From positions 84,557-148,556 of the forward strand of contig JAWXBR010000005.1 in assembly GCA_034440235.1 (NCBI GenBank): a stretch of DNA of 64,000 nt. Reading direction: 5' to 3'. Below, piece by piece: positions 17,864 to 26,647 of this stretch. Within the stretch, counting starts at the first letter, position 1; each line of letters starts with the position of its first letter. The position numbers were made by a program, and so were the translations under genes. The notes under the pieces were generated by a model, which did no database searches, had not been told where the DNA came from, and saw only the letters and a list, made by a program, of their open reading frames with translations. Origin of the DNA: JAWXBR01 sp034440235. GTDB lineage: Bacteria > Bacteroidota > Ignavibacteria > Kapaibacteriales > Kapaibacteriaceae.

Positions 17864-18400
17864 TCAGTCTCGGACATATCCACGCTCAGCCATCAGCGCA
17901 CCCATAGGCACGTACACATCTGGGTCGGTTGGGGTAAGTGCACGCAATCCATCGACGTACCTGTTAAACATGCAGAACGCAGCAGTGATAAGCACCGCGT
18001 CGTGGATGTCACGGTCTTCAGCCCCCTCGGCGCGAGCGGCCGCAACGTCCTCGTCAGTCACGATCCGCCCACCGCGCCGCACCTTCTCTGCAATGGCAAG
18101 AAGACGCTGCATTTTTGGTGAGAGGCGTGTATGATTGCCGTTGTACACAACATCGTCGACGATGTCTTTGTCGGCACCGAAGTGATGTCGGGCAGCGGCT
18201 GCGTGACTCATCGTGCAGAACGTGCATGCATTGCCGTGCGAAACAAACGCTGCTATGAGCTCGCGCTCCCCTTTTGTAAGGGGGCTCTCTCCGTGCAAGA
18301 GCACGTGAGCAAGGCGCGTAAGAGGTCCGCCCGTTTCCGGACGAAACGTAAACAAACTGCGAATGCCCGGAATTGTCGGATCTACTGTGATGTGCGCCAT
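17864..18400 (-). CDS. AhpD-like peroxidase-related protein, copy 3
   Basis: A 178-residue paralogue, the first gene in the direction of transcription. The start at 18400 gives MAHITVDPTIPGIRSLF, matching the other two copies. GERELIAAFVSHGNACTFC and MSHAAAARHHFG carry C59, C62 and H66. The conserved FCMFNRYVDGL segment lies near the C terminus. Divergence between the copies is large outside these motifs, so the duplication is old and each copy has probably kept a separate role. Confidence 0.82.
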   Translation of the reverse strand: MAHITVDPTIPGIRSLFTFRPETGGPLTRLAHVLLHGESPLTKGERELIAAFVSHGNACTFCTMSHAAAARHHFGADKDIVDDVVYNGNHTRLSPKMQRLLAIAEKVRRGGRIVTDEDVAAARAEGAEDRDIHDAVLITAAFCMFNRYVDGLRALTPTDPDVYVPMGALMAERGYVRD

Positions 18401-18443
18401 TGGTCGATTATCCCCTTCGACTATCGTACAGTACAAATCGGAT

Positions 18444-18487
18444 AAAAAAATGCCTCGCCATCAGGGGGGAATGAGACGGCAAGGCAT
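18444..18487 (-). terminator. rho-independent terminator after tRNA-Gly
   Basis: A ten-base stem (18450-18459 with 18478-18487, one mismatch) is followed on the minus strand by seven T residues. It separates the tRNA from the AhpD-like genes. Confidence 0.75.
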
Positions 18488-18521
18488 GCAGCATAAAGAG
18501 GAAGTGACGACTCACGTCGTC

Positions 18522-18595
<74 letters not shown>

Positions 18596-18608
18596 ATCAA
18601 AGAACGTA

Positions 18609-18639
18609 CAAATGTACACGCGGGGGGTGTCCTAGGCAA
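18609..18639 (-). promoter_or_regulatory. Bacteroidota-type promoter of tRNA-Gly
   Basis: On the minus strand, TTG (18639-18637) and TACATTTG (18616-18609) are 20 bases apart, the same arrangement as at rplS. The expected start near 18602 is a few bases before the mature tRNA 5' end. Confidence 0.5.
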
Positions 18640-19315
18640 TCTCAATCTTGTTAATACTGGTTAAGACGCTGAAATTTATACGGATAGAGTTTTCCACAGA
18701 CTTCTCAACGGCTTCAAATAAGGGTTTTACTGCCGTTTCTAAGGCTATGGATGTTACTGCCCGGTCTGAAATGCCACATGGAACGATTAGACCGAAATCG
18801 CTTAAGTCGTTGAAAACATTAAGTGCAAAGCCATGATAGATAACCCATTTCCTACAGTGAATGCCAATGGCGCAGATCTTACGGGTTTCCTCAACCCAGA
18901 CCCCTGTAAGCCCCTTAACCGTGGATGATTGTATACCGAAGTGGGAAACGGTGTCGACAATCGAAGCCTCGAGCGTGCGCAAGAACCAGTGCAAATCGGG
19001 TTTTAGCGAATTGAGGTTGAAAATCGGGTACCCGACAAGCTGACCTGGGTTGTGCACCGTGACGTCGCCACCACGGTCGATATCGATAACCTCTATGTGT
19101 TTTTGATGAAGAAGATCGGCTGCAGCAAGAACATTGTCGTTTGTGCCGTTCTTCCCTATCGTTATAACGGTTGGATGCTGACACAGCACAAGTGTGTTTG
19201 GTGCATCGCCACGTTCAACGCGAAACGCCAGCTCACGCTGGCGTTCCCATGCTTCTCTAAAAGGTATCAGACCCCATCGTTCTGTTACGATTATCGATCG
19301 TCCTTGATCACTCAT
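18632..19315 (-). CDS. lipB: lipoyl(octanoyl) transferase
   Basis: Moves the octanoyl group from acyl carrier protein to the lipoyl domains of 2-oxoacid dehydrogenases and GcvH. The 227 residues contain the family blocks RGGDVTVHNPGQLVGYPI (81-98), VWVEETRKICAIGIHC (139-154) with the catalytic Lys147, GFALNVFNDLSDFGLIVPCG and the acyl-accepting Cys180 in VPCGISDRAVTS. Starts 27 bases after the lpdA stop, so the two lipoate-related genes are probably one operon. The C-terminal 20 residues beyond the fold have no assigned function. Confidence 0.94.
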   Translation of the reverse strand: MSDQGRSIIVTERWGLIPFREAWERQRELAFRVERGDAPNTLVLCQHPTVITIGKNGTNDNVLAAADLLHQKHIEVIDIDRGGDVTVHNPGQLVGYPIFNLNSLKPDLHWFLRTLEASIVDTVSHFGIQSSTVKGLTGVWVEETRKICAIGIHCRKWVIYHGFALNVFNDLSDFGLIVPCGISDRAVTSIALETAVKPLFEAVEKSVENSIRINFSVLTSINKIEIA

Positions 19316-19342
19316 CGTTTTGTTCGTTGCGCATCAGACGCA

Positions 19343-20746
19343 TTAGATGTTCACTGCTTCACCAAGCGCAACTGCAGCTGCTTCCATTACAGCTTCGCTG
19401 AGTGTTGGGTGTGCGTGAATAGTTTTTGCAATTGATAAAGCAGTCGCACCGTGTCCCATTGCGATACCAAGTTCAGCAGTAAGCTCTGTTACATCCTGAC
19501 CTATCATGTGTGCACCAAGGAGTTCGCCATACTTCGCATCAAAGACAAGCTTTACAAATCCACCTGGCTTACCAATGCCGTGAGCCTTGCCATTTGCAAG
19601 AAATGGGAACTTGCCAATCTTTACCTCGTGGCCTTCTTCTTTTGCTTTCGCTTCTGTTAGACCAATGCTTGCGACCTGCGGCTGACAGTACGTACATCCG
19701 GGAATGGTCTTATAGTTCACGCCATCGGTGTCGTGTCCCGCAATGTGTTCTGCAGCAACCAAGCCCTCGGCAGATGCCTTGTGCGCTAGCCACGGAGCAC
19801 CTGCGATATCACCGATTGCGTACACATTCGGAATGCTCGTCTGACAGAACTTGTTGATTTTGATCATGCCGCGTTCCACAGCAATGCCAGCTTCTTCGAC
19901 GCCTGTGTTTTCGATATTGCCTTGGACCCCGATTGCATTAAGTGCGAGATCTGCAGTGAGTGTTTCTTTCGTTCCGTCTTTCTTTTCGACAACAATTTCT
20001 ACGCCTTTACCTTTTTTCTTCGCGCTGAGCACCTTGCATTCCGTCATGATGTTCATGCCATCTTTTTCTAACGTCCTGCGAAGCTCTTTCGAAATATCTA
20101 CGTCCTCGACCGGAAGAATGCGGTCCTGCATCTCTATCACAGTGACCTTGGTTCCGTAGGCATTATAGAAGTATGCAAACTCGATCCCGATTGCACCGGC
20201 GCCCATGATAATCATGGTCTTCGGAATCTTCTGCTGAAGCATTGCTTCGGTTGACGTTAGAATAAACTCGCGGTCGACATCGATGCCAGGAATCTGACGT
20301 GGACGTGCTCCCGTTGCAATGATGATGTTCTTAGCAGTGATGGTGTCCGTAACAATCCCCTTTTCGTCCTTCACTTCAATAGTCGTTGAGTTCTTCAGCA
20401 TGCCCCATCCTTTAACGAGAGACACCTTGTATTTCTTGAAGAGGAACTGCACGCCGTTGCTCATCTTGTCGGCTACACCACGTGAGCGGGCAATGACCTT
20501 AGGGAAATCGACCTCGATACCCTTTATGCCAAACCCATAATCATCGGCATGATTAAGAAAGTTCATGTACTCGGCATTTTTAAGCAGGGCTTTCGAAGGA
20601 ATACACCCCCAGTTCAAACACACGCCACCAAGGCGATCGCGTTCGATACATGCTGTCTTGAGACCTAGTTGGGAAGCGCGAATGGCGGCAACATATCCGC
20701 CAGGACCTGAGCCGATTACGACAACGTCGAACGTGTGTTGATTCAT
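19343..20746 (-). CDS. lpdA: dihydrolipoyl dehydrogenase (E3)
   Basis: FAD/NAD+ enzyme re-oxidising dihydrolipoamide in pyruvate, 2-oxoglutarate, branched-chain and glycine-cleavage complexes. 467 residues, the usual size. FAD motif VVIGSGPGGYVAAI (9-22), redox disulfide C43/C48 in GGVCLNWGCIPSKALL, NAD motif IMGAGAIGIEFAYF, a second FAD motif VYAIGDIAG and the C-terminal catalytic His-Glu pair in IHAHPTLSEA. The pairing with lipB and the E1 fragment at the left edge suggests a shared lipoate-dependent oxidation theme, though the E1 gene is 19 kb away. Confidence 0.96.
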   Translation of the reverse strand: MNQHTFDVVVIGSGPGGYVAAIRASQLGLKTACIERDRLGGVCLNWGCIPSKALLKNAEYMNFLNHADDYGFGIKGIEVDFPKVIARSRGVADKMSNGVQFLFKKYKVSLVKGWGMLKNSTTIEVKDEKGIVTDTITAKNIIIATGARPRQIPGIDVDREFILTSTEAMLQQKIPKTMIIMGAGAIGIEFAYFYNAYGTKVTVIEMQDRILPVEDVDISKELRRTLEKDGMNIMTECKVLSAKKKGKGVEIVVEKKDGTKETLTADLALNAIGVQGNIENTGVEEAGIAVERGMIKINKFCQTSIPNVYAIGDIAGAPWLAHKASAEGLVAAEHIAGHDTDGVNYKTIPGCTYCQPQVASIGLTEAKAKEEGHEVKIGKFPFLANGKAHGIGKPGGFVKLVFDAKYGELLGAHMIGQDVTELTAELGIAMGHGATALSIAKTIHAHPTLSEAVMEAAAVALGEAVNI

Positions 20747-20770
20747 GTTTTTTTCGATTTAGTAGGGCTA

Positions 20771-20801
20771 CAAAGATAGGAGTAACATTCAGAAGAATCG
20801 A
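20771..20801 (-). promoter_or_regulatory. Bacteroidota-type promoter of lpdA-lipB
   Basis: TATCTTTG (20778-20771 on the minus strand) matches TAnnTTTG, with TCG where TTG is expected 20 bases further up. The predicted transcript starts near 20764, leaving a leader of about 18 bases before the ATG at 20746. Confidence 0.45.
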
Positions 20802-20866
20802 CGCTTGTTTCTGTTGCAAATGCGTGCAGGAGTAATTGCAATCCTATTAGGTACCGTAGTCAACTG

Positions 20867-21097
20867 GTGCCTATCTGGCCTACGCAGACAGGCGGACCAG
20901 TCGCCGTAGGTCGTGGTGCAATGTGGGGAGTGACGATGTCGATAGTCATGACCGTCGTGTACGAAATTTCAATGTGCATGTGGTTCAATTACAGCAACAC
21001 TACAATGGCAGCAGTGAATATCGGATGGGATGCACTCGCTTGGGGCATCACCGGTGCAGTTATGGCAGTTATCTACAGTAAGCTCTACAAAGCTTAA
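20867..21097 (+). CDS. small membrane protein, start uncertain, possibly frameshifted
   Basis: A 76-residue frame beginning with GTG. It has two hydrophobic segments (GVTMSIVMTVVYEISMCMWF and WDALAWGITGAVMAVIY) and a short basic end (SKLYKA). No family is recognised. Another frame just upstream, ATG at 20820 to a stop at 20909, reads MRAGVIAILLGTVVNWCLSG, which looks like the first membrane helix of the same protein. If the two belong together a one-base indel lies between about 20860 and 20905. An ATG at 20921 is an alternative short start. Function unknown. Confidence 0.45.
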   Translation: MPIWPTQTGGPVAVGRGAMWGVTMSIVMTVVYEISMCMWFNYSNTTMAAVNIGWDALAWGITGAVMAVIYSKLYKA

Positions 21098-21168
21098 CGC
21101 GAATCCGAATACTGCGGTATTCCGATGTCACGATGCGACGACTCACGCGGGGGATGAGTCCTAATGCT

Positions 21169-21205
21169 AAAAAGGCTGTCGAGCGTAAGCTTAACGGCCT
21201 TTGTT
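21169..21205. terminator. bidirectional terminator
   Basis: AAAGGC (21171-21176) pairs with GCCTTT (21197-21202) around an inner AGC/GCT stem with a GTAA loop. T runs on the minus side (five) and a TTTGTTATTT stretch on the plus side suit both the small membrane protein and the convergent T9SS gene. Confidence 0.65.
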
Positions 21206-21239
21206 ATTTAGGTGGTCCGGTGCTACCGTTCATACCGAC

Positions 21240-23804
21240 CTACTGCTTAATCATAACCTTGCACCATTCAATAGCGCCAGTGTACGATAACGATAGAATG
21301 TAAACTCCATCTGGTAGACTACCAATCGAGATATTGAATTCTTGACGTGCGGAGGTTCGCTTAACACGGTCCGATAGGTCATAAACTTGTTGACCATAGA
21401 GATTGAGCATCTCGAGCTTCGGGGTTCCCTTCACCAAATTTGCATTGCTAATGCGAACCGTTAGCTGATCGTTAACTGGTGTTGGATATGCCCATACTGC
21501 AGGGAACAAGCCAGATTCATCGTCTGCTTCGACGTTACTAGTTGTTGGAGTGTATGAGTAAACGCCTTTGTCAGTGCCAGCATAAACCACACCTTTTGCA
21601 TTGACAGCGATATCACTGATAAATCTGTAATACAACGGGATTTCTCCGAGTGTATGCCAAGTCAATCCGGCGTCAGTACTTTCCATAACTCCGTCTTCGA
21701 TACTCGCGTAATAGATACGAGACGGTGATGTAGCGAGTAATTCTCTGCGTCCCCAGAACGCCGGTCTGGCTCTCGGTTCATCATACACGACCGACCATGT
21801 GTGTCCCGCATCTACTGAACGCATAATTGTTGCTCCAGTTTGATTGAAGCCCGCGTTGACAGAATCGACTAATACGGTGCCCACGGCGCAGAGGACGGTG
21901 GTCGAGTCAAGATTTTCAATCGACCAAACGTAGGTCTGACCGTCTATTCCGATATCGCTATGTGTCCAAGATGCGCCGTTATCATCCGTACGATAGATTC
22001 CTCCGGGTCGCACTTCAGTCACCGCAAGTCCATCAGTTGCCTGAATGCCTCGTAAGCCCACTAGCATAGAGTTAACAGAGAGGCGAAGAATTTGCGAAGC
22101 CTCGTAGATTCTTCCATTAGAATCCCGAGGTAGCCCAGAAGATTCCGCGGCACGCCATGAAATTCCTTGATCTGAACTAAAGTAGACTGAATCAGAAACT
22201 GCAATCCAGTCGGAATCCGCCATTACCGCTAGTGTCGACGCAATGAAATTGCCACTCGCGATAGGCCTTTTGATTTTCGTATCGCGAACTGTTAGCGAGG
22301 TCTGATTACTGTAATGCAGAATGGTGTCGCCCCACAAAATCACCTTGTGCGCACCGTAGTTCACATACCGCGGATCGTTTAATTTGAATTCGTATAGTTG
22401 TGGATAGCTGCAAGGAGATAGATAGCGTGCAAACATTCCCCCGTCTTGTAAGATATAGGCAGCAGCGTAATCCGGTGTCGTAAACGTTAATCCATTCGTT
22501 ACAGTCGAAACGCGATCAATCAGGAGGGGATGTGTACCCAATCGTTGGATCGGCGAAGAATCAAGAAGGTCTGAAGGTGCTTCTGGCATATACCACGATG
22601 TTGCACAGTCTACAGACTTATGAATCCCCCCCGTGCCAATACTAAGGTAAGTACATGAGTCAGTCTCGATACAAGTCTGCATTGTTGGTGCAGAGCTCGT
22701 GATACGCTTGACAGATCCAGTGTCATGGGGCAGTACGAACATGGACACATTCGTTGCAATAAGAATATCGTTATCTCGATTTAATGAAAGAGACGTAGCA
22801 GCCGTACTCGCAGAGAGAGTGCCGACTTTTCCCCTATAAAGCCACGACAATCCACCATCTATTGTGGAAATGATATCTCCAGACGTCAGAAAGGCGGAGA
22901 TGATACTACCTTGTTGCCGCATTACATGACATTTCAGTTCGGATCCCGCGCCATACATTATGCGGGTTGAGTTTGCGAATCGTACAGTATCAACGGAATG
23001 CCACGTCTCCCCCATATCGCTAGAACGCGCAAAGTTGGACAATGGACCCTTCTCCTGGGCCACAAGCAGAACGGAGTCGTTATGGTACCTATACGCCGCT
23101 GTTTGACTAGGTACCGCAGCGTCTCTGACCAACGAACTACGAACATCGTATTCGGTAAAACCACTATCTCGTGCGATCGCAACAACTCCCGGTTTGACCT
23201 CAAACAACACCTCTCCCATATTGTTGCGGTAGCCAGTTTTTATTTGAACCGAATCCCATGTGCTACCCAGATTGCTTGAGTAATACAGATCTTGTTTATT
23301 CGTACGAAGGCCAGCGAGGATGATTGTAGAGTCCACCAATCCAACGTACGGGGAACTCGGTACTATTTTTTCTGTCCCGAGTGGATGAAGTTCTTCCCAA
23401 TCGTTGACATCGTGATTGAAGGCGAAAATTCTAAACTCAAAATTGCCGACTTTGTCTTCCCAGTGACACAGCATGTTGCACCCACCCACTATGAGATTTA
23501 AAAATGGCTTGTATTCTTGTTCAGATAACAACGGCACATAAATCCAAGAATCTCCAGAATCGGTGCTACGCCAAATTCTGTCGCCCAAAACAACCCAATA
23601 TTCATTACGGCAGGTGTCGAGTACCAGATTACGTGACATTCCGAACGCACGTGATCCTAACAAATAGGAAAACCACGGCCTGGTGTCGGCAACCCATTCT
23701 TGGGATCTCATTTGTATTGCACCAACAGTACAATACAGGACAACAAGTAAGCTAAGGATTCTTACCCTAGACGGCGTGCCTGTCTTTGAGAATATTGGTG
23801 CCAT
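21240..23804 (-). CDS. secreted BNR/propeller-like protein with T9SS sorting domain
   Basis: An 854-residue exported protein. After a basic N terminus and a hydrophobic signal segment (VRILSLLVVLYCTVGAIQM), the body is built of repeated units with Asp-box-like cores: STDSGDSWIYVP, SSDMGETWHSV, STIDGGLSWLY, RTDDNGASWTHS, RSVDAGHTWSVV and STDAGLTWHTL. This is the pattern of sialidase/sortilin-type beta propellers, but no catalytic residues of a sialidase are evident. The C-terminal 85 residues (AVWAYPTPVNDQLTVRISNA onward, closing LPDGVYILSL) are a type A sorting domain. Surface display through PorU/PorV is likely; ligand unknown. GAGG five bases upstream supports the start. Related proteins lie at 59106 and 61629. 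Confidence 0.85.
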   Translation of the reverse strand: MAPIFSKTGTPSRVRILSLLVVLYCTVGAIQMRSQEWVADTRPWFSYLLGSRAFGMSRNLVLDTCRNEYWVVLGDRIWRSTDSGDSWIYVPLLSEQEYKPFLNLIVGGCNMLCHWEDKVGNFEFRIFAFNHDVNDWEELHPLGTEKIVPSSPYVGLVDSTIILAGLRTNKQDLYYSSNLGSTWDSVQIKTGYRNNMGEVLFEVKPGVVAIARDSGFTEYDVRSSLVRDAAVPSQTAAYRYHNDSVLLVAQEKGPLSNFARSSDMGETWHSVDTVRFANSTRIMYGAGSELKCHVMRQQGSIISAFLTSGDIISTIDGGLSWLYRGKVGTLSASTAATSLSLNRDNDILIATNVSMFVLPHDTGSVKRITSSAPTMQTCIETDSCTYLSIGTGGIHKSVDCATSWYMPEAPSDLLDSSPIQRLGTHPLLIDRVSTVTNGLTFTTPDYAAAYILQDGGMFARYLSPCSYPQLYEFKLNDPRYVNYGAHKVILWGDTILHYSNQTSLTVRDTKIKRPIASGNFIASTLAVMADSDWIAVSDSVYFSSDQGISWRAAESSGLPRDSNGRIYEASQILRLSVNSMLVGLRGIQATDGLAVTEVRPGGIYRTDDNGASWTHSDIGIDGQTYVWSIENLDSTTVLCAVGTVLVDSVNAGFNQTGATIMRSVDAGHTWSVVYDEPRARPAFWGRRELLATSPSRIYYASIEDGVMESTDAGLTWHTLGEIPLYYRFISDIAVNAKGVVYAGTDKGVYSYTPTTSNVEADDESGLFPAVWAYPTPVNDQLTVRISNANLVKGTPKLEMLNLYGQQVYDLSDRVKRTSARQEFNISIGSLPDGVYILSLSYTGAIEWCKVMIKQ

Positions 23805-23816
23805 AGGTACCTCTAG

Positions 23817-23856
23817 AAGAAAAAAGTAGCCTGGGGCAAAATAGGACTTGCCCCAG
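23817..23856 (-). terminator. rho-independent terminator after the Cys-rich gene
   Basis: A perfect nine-base stem, CTGGGGCAA (23831-23839) with TTGCCCCAG (23848-23856), followed on the minus strand by a T-rich stretch down to about 23818. It lies between the Cys-rich gene and the BNR gene. Confidence 0.8.
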
Positions 23857-23870
23857 ACTTATCACGCGAT

Positions 23871-24505
23871 TTATGGACAAGTCTCACAGAATGCGTCCGG
23901 GTCGTAACTACAACCGGTGTCGGTGCACCCAGCATCGCAATCCCCTCCGCAAGTATTGTTGATCGTTGTCTGGATAGCACCATTGGGCCGAGTTTTACAG
24001 TATCGAAGCTCCGTAAAACAACATGGAGGGTTTGTCATGTTACAGACTTCTATGCAGCCACCAGAGCGCACTGTACACTTAGGGAAGGCCACTAACCAAC
24101 AGAAATAGTTCGGGTACGTATCGCAGTACGGGATCAAGGAGGCCCAACCAAACGCGTCACCCCGTTTGGGATTCAGCTTACAAAATACACCAGTGAAGGT
24201 CGCTGCATCGGTCGGTGGCAAGGCTGTGCCCGATGGACAAATTCGCTTGATGACCGTGTACTTATTTACAGCGGCCCCGCTGTTACAAGGAACCGAGGTG
24301 CTAGGTGGTGTATACGTCCAAGTACAGTATGCAACGTCAACGTTGTACGTCGATCCACCGCTGCAGAACGTGACATTGACAGTATCATCAACACTACTAC
24401 CTGGGCACGTATGATTTCTGTTGCGAATAATCGAGGCGCTGCCAGAAGTAGCAGTGTACATATCATGCTGGCGGTAAAGACTGCCATGCTTAATGAACGC
24501 TTCAT
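23871..24505 (-). pseudogene. Cys-rich secreted protein interrupted by a frameshift
   Basis: Reading left from 24505, AGGAG and five bases precede an ATG that opens a good signal peptide (MKRSLSMAVFTASMICTLLL, then AAPRLFA). This frame then loses sense and stops near 24266. The adjacent frame carries the body from about 24425: NRNHTCPGSSVDDTVNVTFC and onward to the stop at 23871, with about 20 cysteines in 185 residues (including PPCCFTELRYC and GDCDAGCTDTGCSYDP). That frame has no credible start of its own. Joining the two close to the LFA cleavage site would give an ordinary secreted Cys-rich protein of about 210 residues. Family unknown. Either a one-base indel in the strain, a consensus error, or decay. 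A TATCTTTC sequence at about 24527-24520 could be its -7 element. Confidence 0.7.
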
Positions 24506-24586
24506 AAATTCTCCTTCGGAAAGATAGAATAATTCTAAGCGATTGCACATACAGTTCGGCGCCTTTCGGCACGTACACCGCTTCAT

Positions 24587-24777
24587 AAACTGGCTGGTTA
24601 ACGAACTGCGCTACAATCCCATGTAAAAAAAATGAACTATCAAATATTATTTTCTACGTAACCAGATGATTACGCAATGCTACGATTTTTTGTACCCATT
24701 AGAGTACCTCATATAATTGCATACCAACGCCTTAGGTCTCGAGTTGTATGCGCGTCTCGAAGAGATAGTCCCCGTTT
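24587..24777. other. AT-rich intergenic stretch without a gene
   Basis: About 190 bases between the Cys-rich gene and actF, richer in A/T than the surroundings, with an eight-A run near 24626. No open frame of note, tRNA or strong hairpin was seen. It must hold the end of the respiratory transcript. Confidence 0.6.
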
Positions 24778-25995
24778 TTAGGTATTGTACTCTTGGGCTT
24801 CGTGGATGAGCGGGTCGTTGTACGCAACCGCAGCACGCTTCTTGAAATTGCGTGCAGCCAGGAACATGAAGGCACCTGCAAAGAAGAGCCAGCCTGTAAT
24901 CTCTTGCCATCCAAACATTAGGAATGTTGGGTGTTGTGTGTCGTGGGAGATGACCTTGCTTACTGCAGGAAGGATAATCCAGCTCAGGTCGATGTAGTGC
25001 GCAATGAGAATGATGATTGCACCGGCGCAAAGGACCGTCGTCTTACGCTTGACGTCCTGACGTAGCAGCACCATGAATGGCACAACAAAGTGCATGAGCA
25101 TGAGAGCCCATCCGAAGTATTGCCACCCACCTTGTTCACGGAACGCGAAGTACACTGTTTCTTCTGGGATGTTTGCGTACCAAATAATGAAGTACTGCGA
25201 GAATGCGATATATGTCCAGAACACTGTGAACGCAAACATCAGCTTACCAAGATCATGGAAGTGTTCGTGTGTGATGTAGTCGTGCAGATATCCTGCTCTG
25301 TACAGGGCAACGGTCATGAGAGTGATTACAGCAATAGCCGCAACGAAGTGTCCGGCAAATGTGTACACACCCCAGATTGTCGAGAACCAGTGTGGCTCGA
25401 GCGACATGAGTAAGTCGAACGACGAAAATGTAATTGTAACTGCATACACCACAACAAACGGCGCCGCGCGTTTCCAGTTTTTGTTTGTTGGTGTGATGTC
25501 ACTGCCGGCAGTGTCCTGCTTCACCGAATTACCTACGATGAACTTCACCATGCCAAACCATAACAATGCGTAGAGTGCTAGGCGGATGACGAAAAAAGTC
25601 ATGTTCAGGTAAGGGGCTTTGCCTGCGAGAATATGATCGGCCTTCGCGCTCTCATGCGTCCATTCGTACACCGAATGATGCGAGTACATATTCAGGACGA
25701 TGGGAATAAGTGCAAGAGCGATGAATGGCACGAAGCCTGTGAAGTTCTCAGCGATACGACGGACCCCAGTGCTCCATCCCGCACGCACGAGGTACTGAAG
25801 CGCCGAAAAGAAAGCCATCGTGACGCTAATACCTGCGAAGTACCAGAAGCCAAGAATGTAGTCGGCCATGACACGTTCGATCGGACCTACGAAATACGCA
25901 GCAACAAGTCCGACTGCACCTACGATTAACAGGATGAGTCCGTACTGCTGAAGTTTTGCGATGGTCGGTGTGGAACCGAGGTTGACATTTGACAT
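24778..25995 (-). CDS. actF: alternative complex III subunit ActF
   Basis: A 405-residue integral membrane protein with about ten hydrophobic segments, last gene of the respiratory operon. It is the quinol:cytochrome c oxidoreductase membrane subunit related to NrfD/ActC but without its own cofactors. Recognisable patches are ADYILGFWYFAGISVTMAFFSALQYL, split as ADYILGFWYFAG and FFSALQYLVRAGWS, MSLEPHWFSTIWGVY, FSQYFIIWYANIPEET and FGWQEITGWLFFAG. ActF and ActC pack side by side in the known structures and ActF forms part of the proton pathway. Starts 14 bases after the actE stop. Confidence 0.88.
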   Translation of the reverse strand: MSNVNLGSTPTIAKLQQYGLILLIVGAVGLVAAYFVGPIERVMADYILGFWYFAGISVTMAFFSALQYLVRAGWSTGVRRIAENFTGFVPFIALALIPIVLNMYSHHSVYEWTHESAKADHILAGKAPYLNMTFFVIRLALYALLWFGMVKFIVGNSVKQDTAGSDITPTNKNWKRAAPFVVVYAVTITFSSFDLLMSLEPHWFSTIWGVYTFAGHFVAAIAVITLMTVALYRAGYLHDYITHEHFHDLGKLMFAFTVFWTYIAFSQYFIIWYANIPEETVYFAFREQGGWQYFGWALMLMHFVVPFMVLLRQDVKRKTTVLCAGAIIILIAHYIDLSWIILPAVSKVISHDTQHPTFLMFGWQEITGWLFFAGAFMFLAARNFKKRAAVAYNDPLIHEAQEYNT

Positions 25996-26009
25996 GTTAA
26001 TCTTTTCCG

Positions 26010-26618
26010 TTATCGGTTCACGTTACTGGCAACGCCTTCGACACCTTGCAGCGAGCGCAGATAGTAAATAATGGCCCAGCGATCGGTTGGCGAAACCTTG
26101 TCCGCATAACTCGGCATTAGATTCTGACCCGCACTTATGACGTGAAAGAGGCGAGCGTTGGAAAGTGCTTGTGTCTCTGGACGTGTGAGGTTGGGAATGC
26201 CAAGCCACAAGCCCCTTACTGCGACCTTTGACATACCCTTTGCGTCGTAGTTGTGACATGGCGAACAGAACACATTGAAGCGGTTCTGGCCACGTGCCAA
26301 TACGAATGGAGTATTAGGAACCGTATTGTTTACGTTCACCAGTTCGGCTGTATCGATGTCACCCTGCTGCAAAGCATACGGTTGTTGTCCGCGTGCAACG
26401 GTGCCTTCTACAGGCACACGCACACTTGCGCGGTCTGCAAAGAAGGTATTGCCAGACTGTGGGATAACCTTGAACTGATTGTCCATGTTCGGCAGAAGCT
26501 CCAACGGAGTCTGCGTAGAGTACCATGGCATTCTTCCTGCAAGGACTAGTATCGTTACCACGCTGATAACGCCTATAATCAGTAGCCAGAAAATTGGAAT
26601 CCGACGGGGAGCATTCAT
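26010..26618 (-). CDS. actE: alternative complex III monoheme cytochrome c subunit ActE
   Basis: A 202-residue membrane-anchored c-type cytochrome. The ATG at 26618 opens MNAPRRIPIFWLLIIGVISV, an uncleaved N-terminal anchor; the longer frame would need a TTG. One heme site CSPCH lies in FNVFCSPCHNYDAKG, and LMPSYADKVSPTDRWAIIYYLR holds the probable Met ligand. In ACIII this subunit takes electrons from the pentaheme ActA and passes them towards the soluble or oxidase-bound cytochrome c. 29 bases after actD. Confidence 0.88.
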   Translation of the reverse strand: MNAPRRIPIFWLLIIGVISVVTILVLAGRMPWYSTQTPLELLPNMDNQFKVIPQSGNTFFADRASVRVPVEGTVARGQQPYALQQGDIDTAELVNVNNTVPNTPFVLARGQNRFNVFCSPCHNYDAKGMSKVAVRGLWLGIPNLTRPETQALSNARLFHVISAGQNLMPSYADKVSPTDRWAIIYYLRSLQGVEGVASNVNR

Positions 26619-26647
26619 GCGCAATTGTTGACGTCAGTAGTTACGAG

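Noticed and set aside
21112..21127. Hairpin GAATAC/GTATTC after the small membrane gene
   Set aside because: Perfect six-base stem but no T run. The hairpin at 21169-21205 is the better terminator.
24266..24505. The signal-peptide frame as an independent small gene
   Set aside because: After the signal peptide the frame carries no plausible mature protein, whereas the neighbouring frame continues with a coherent Cys-rich body. A frameshifted single gene fits better.
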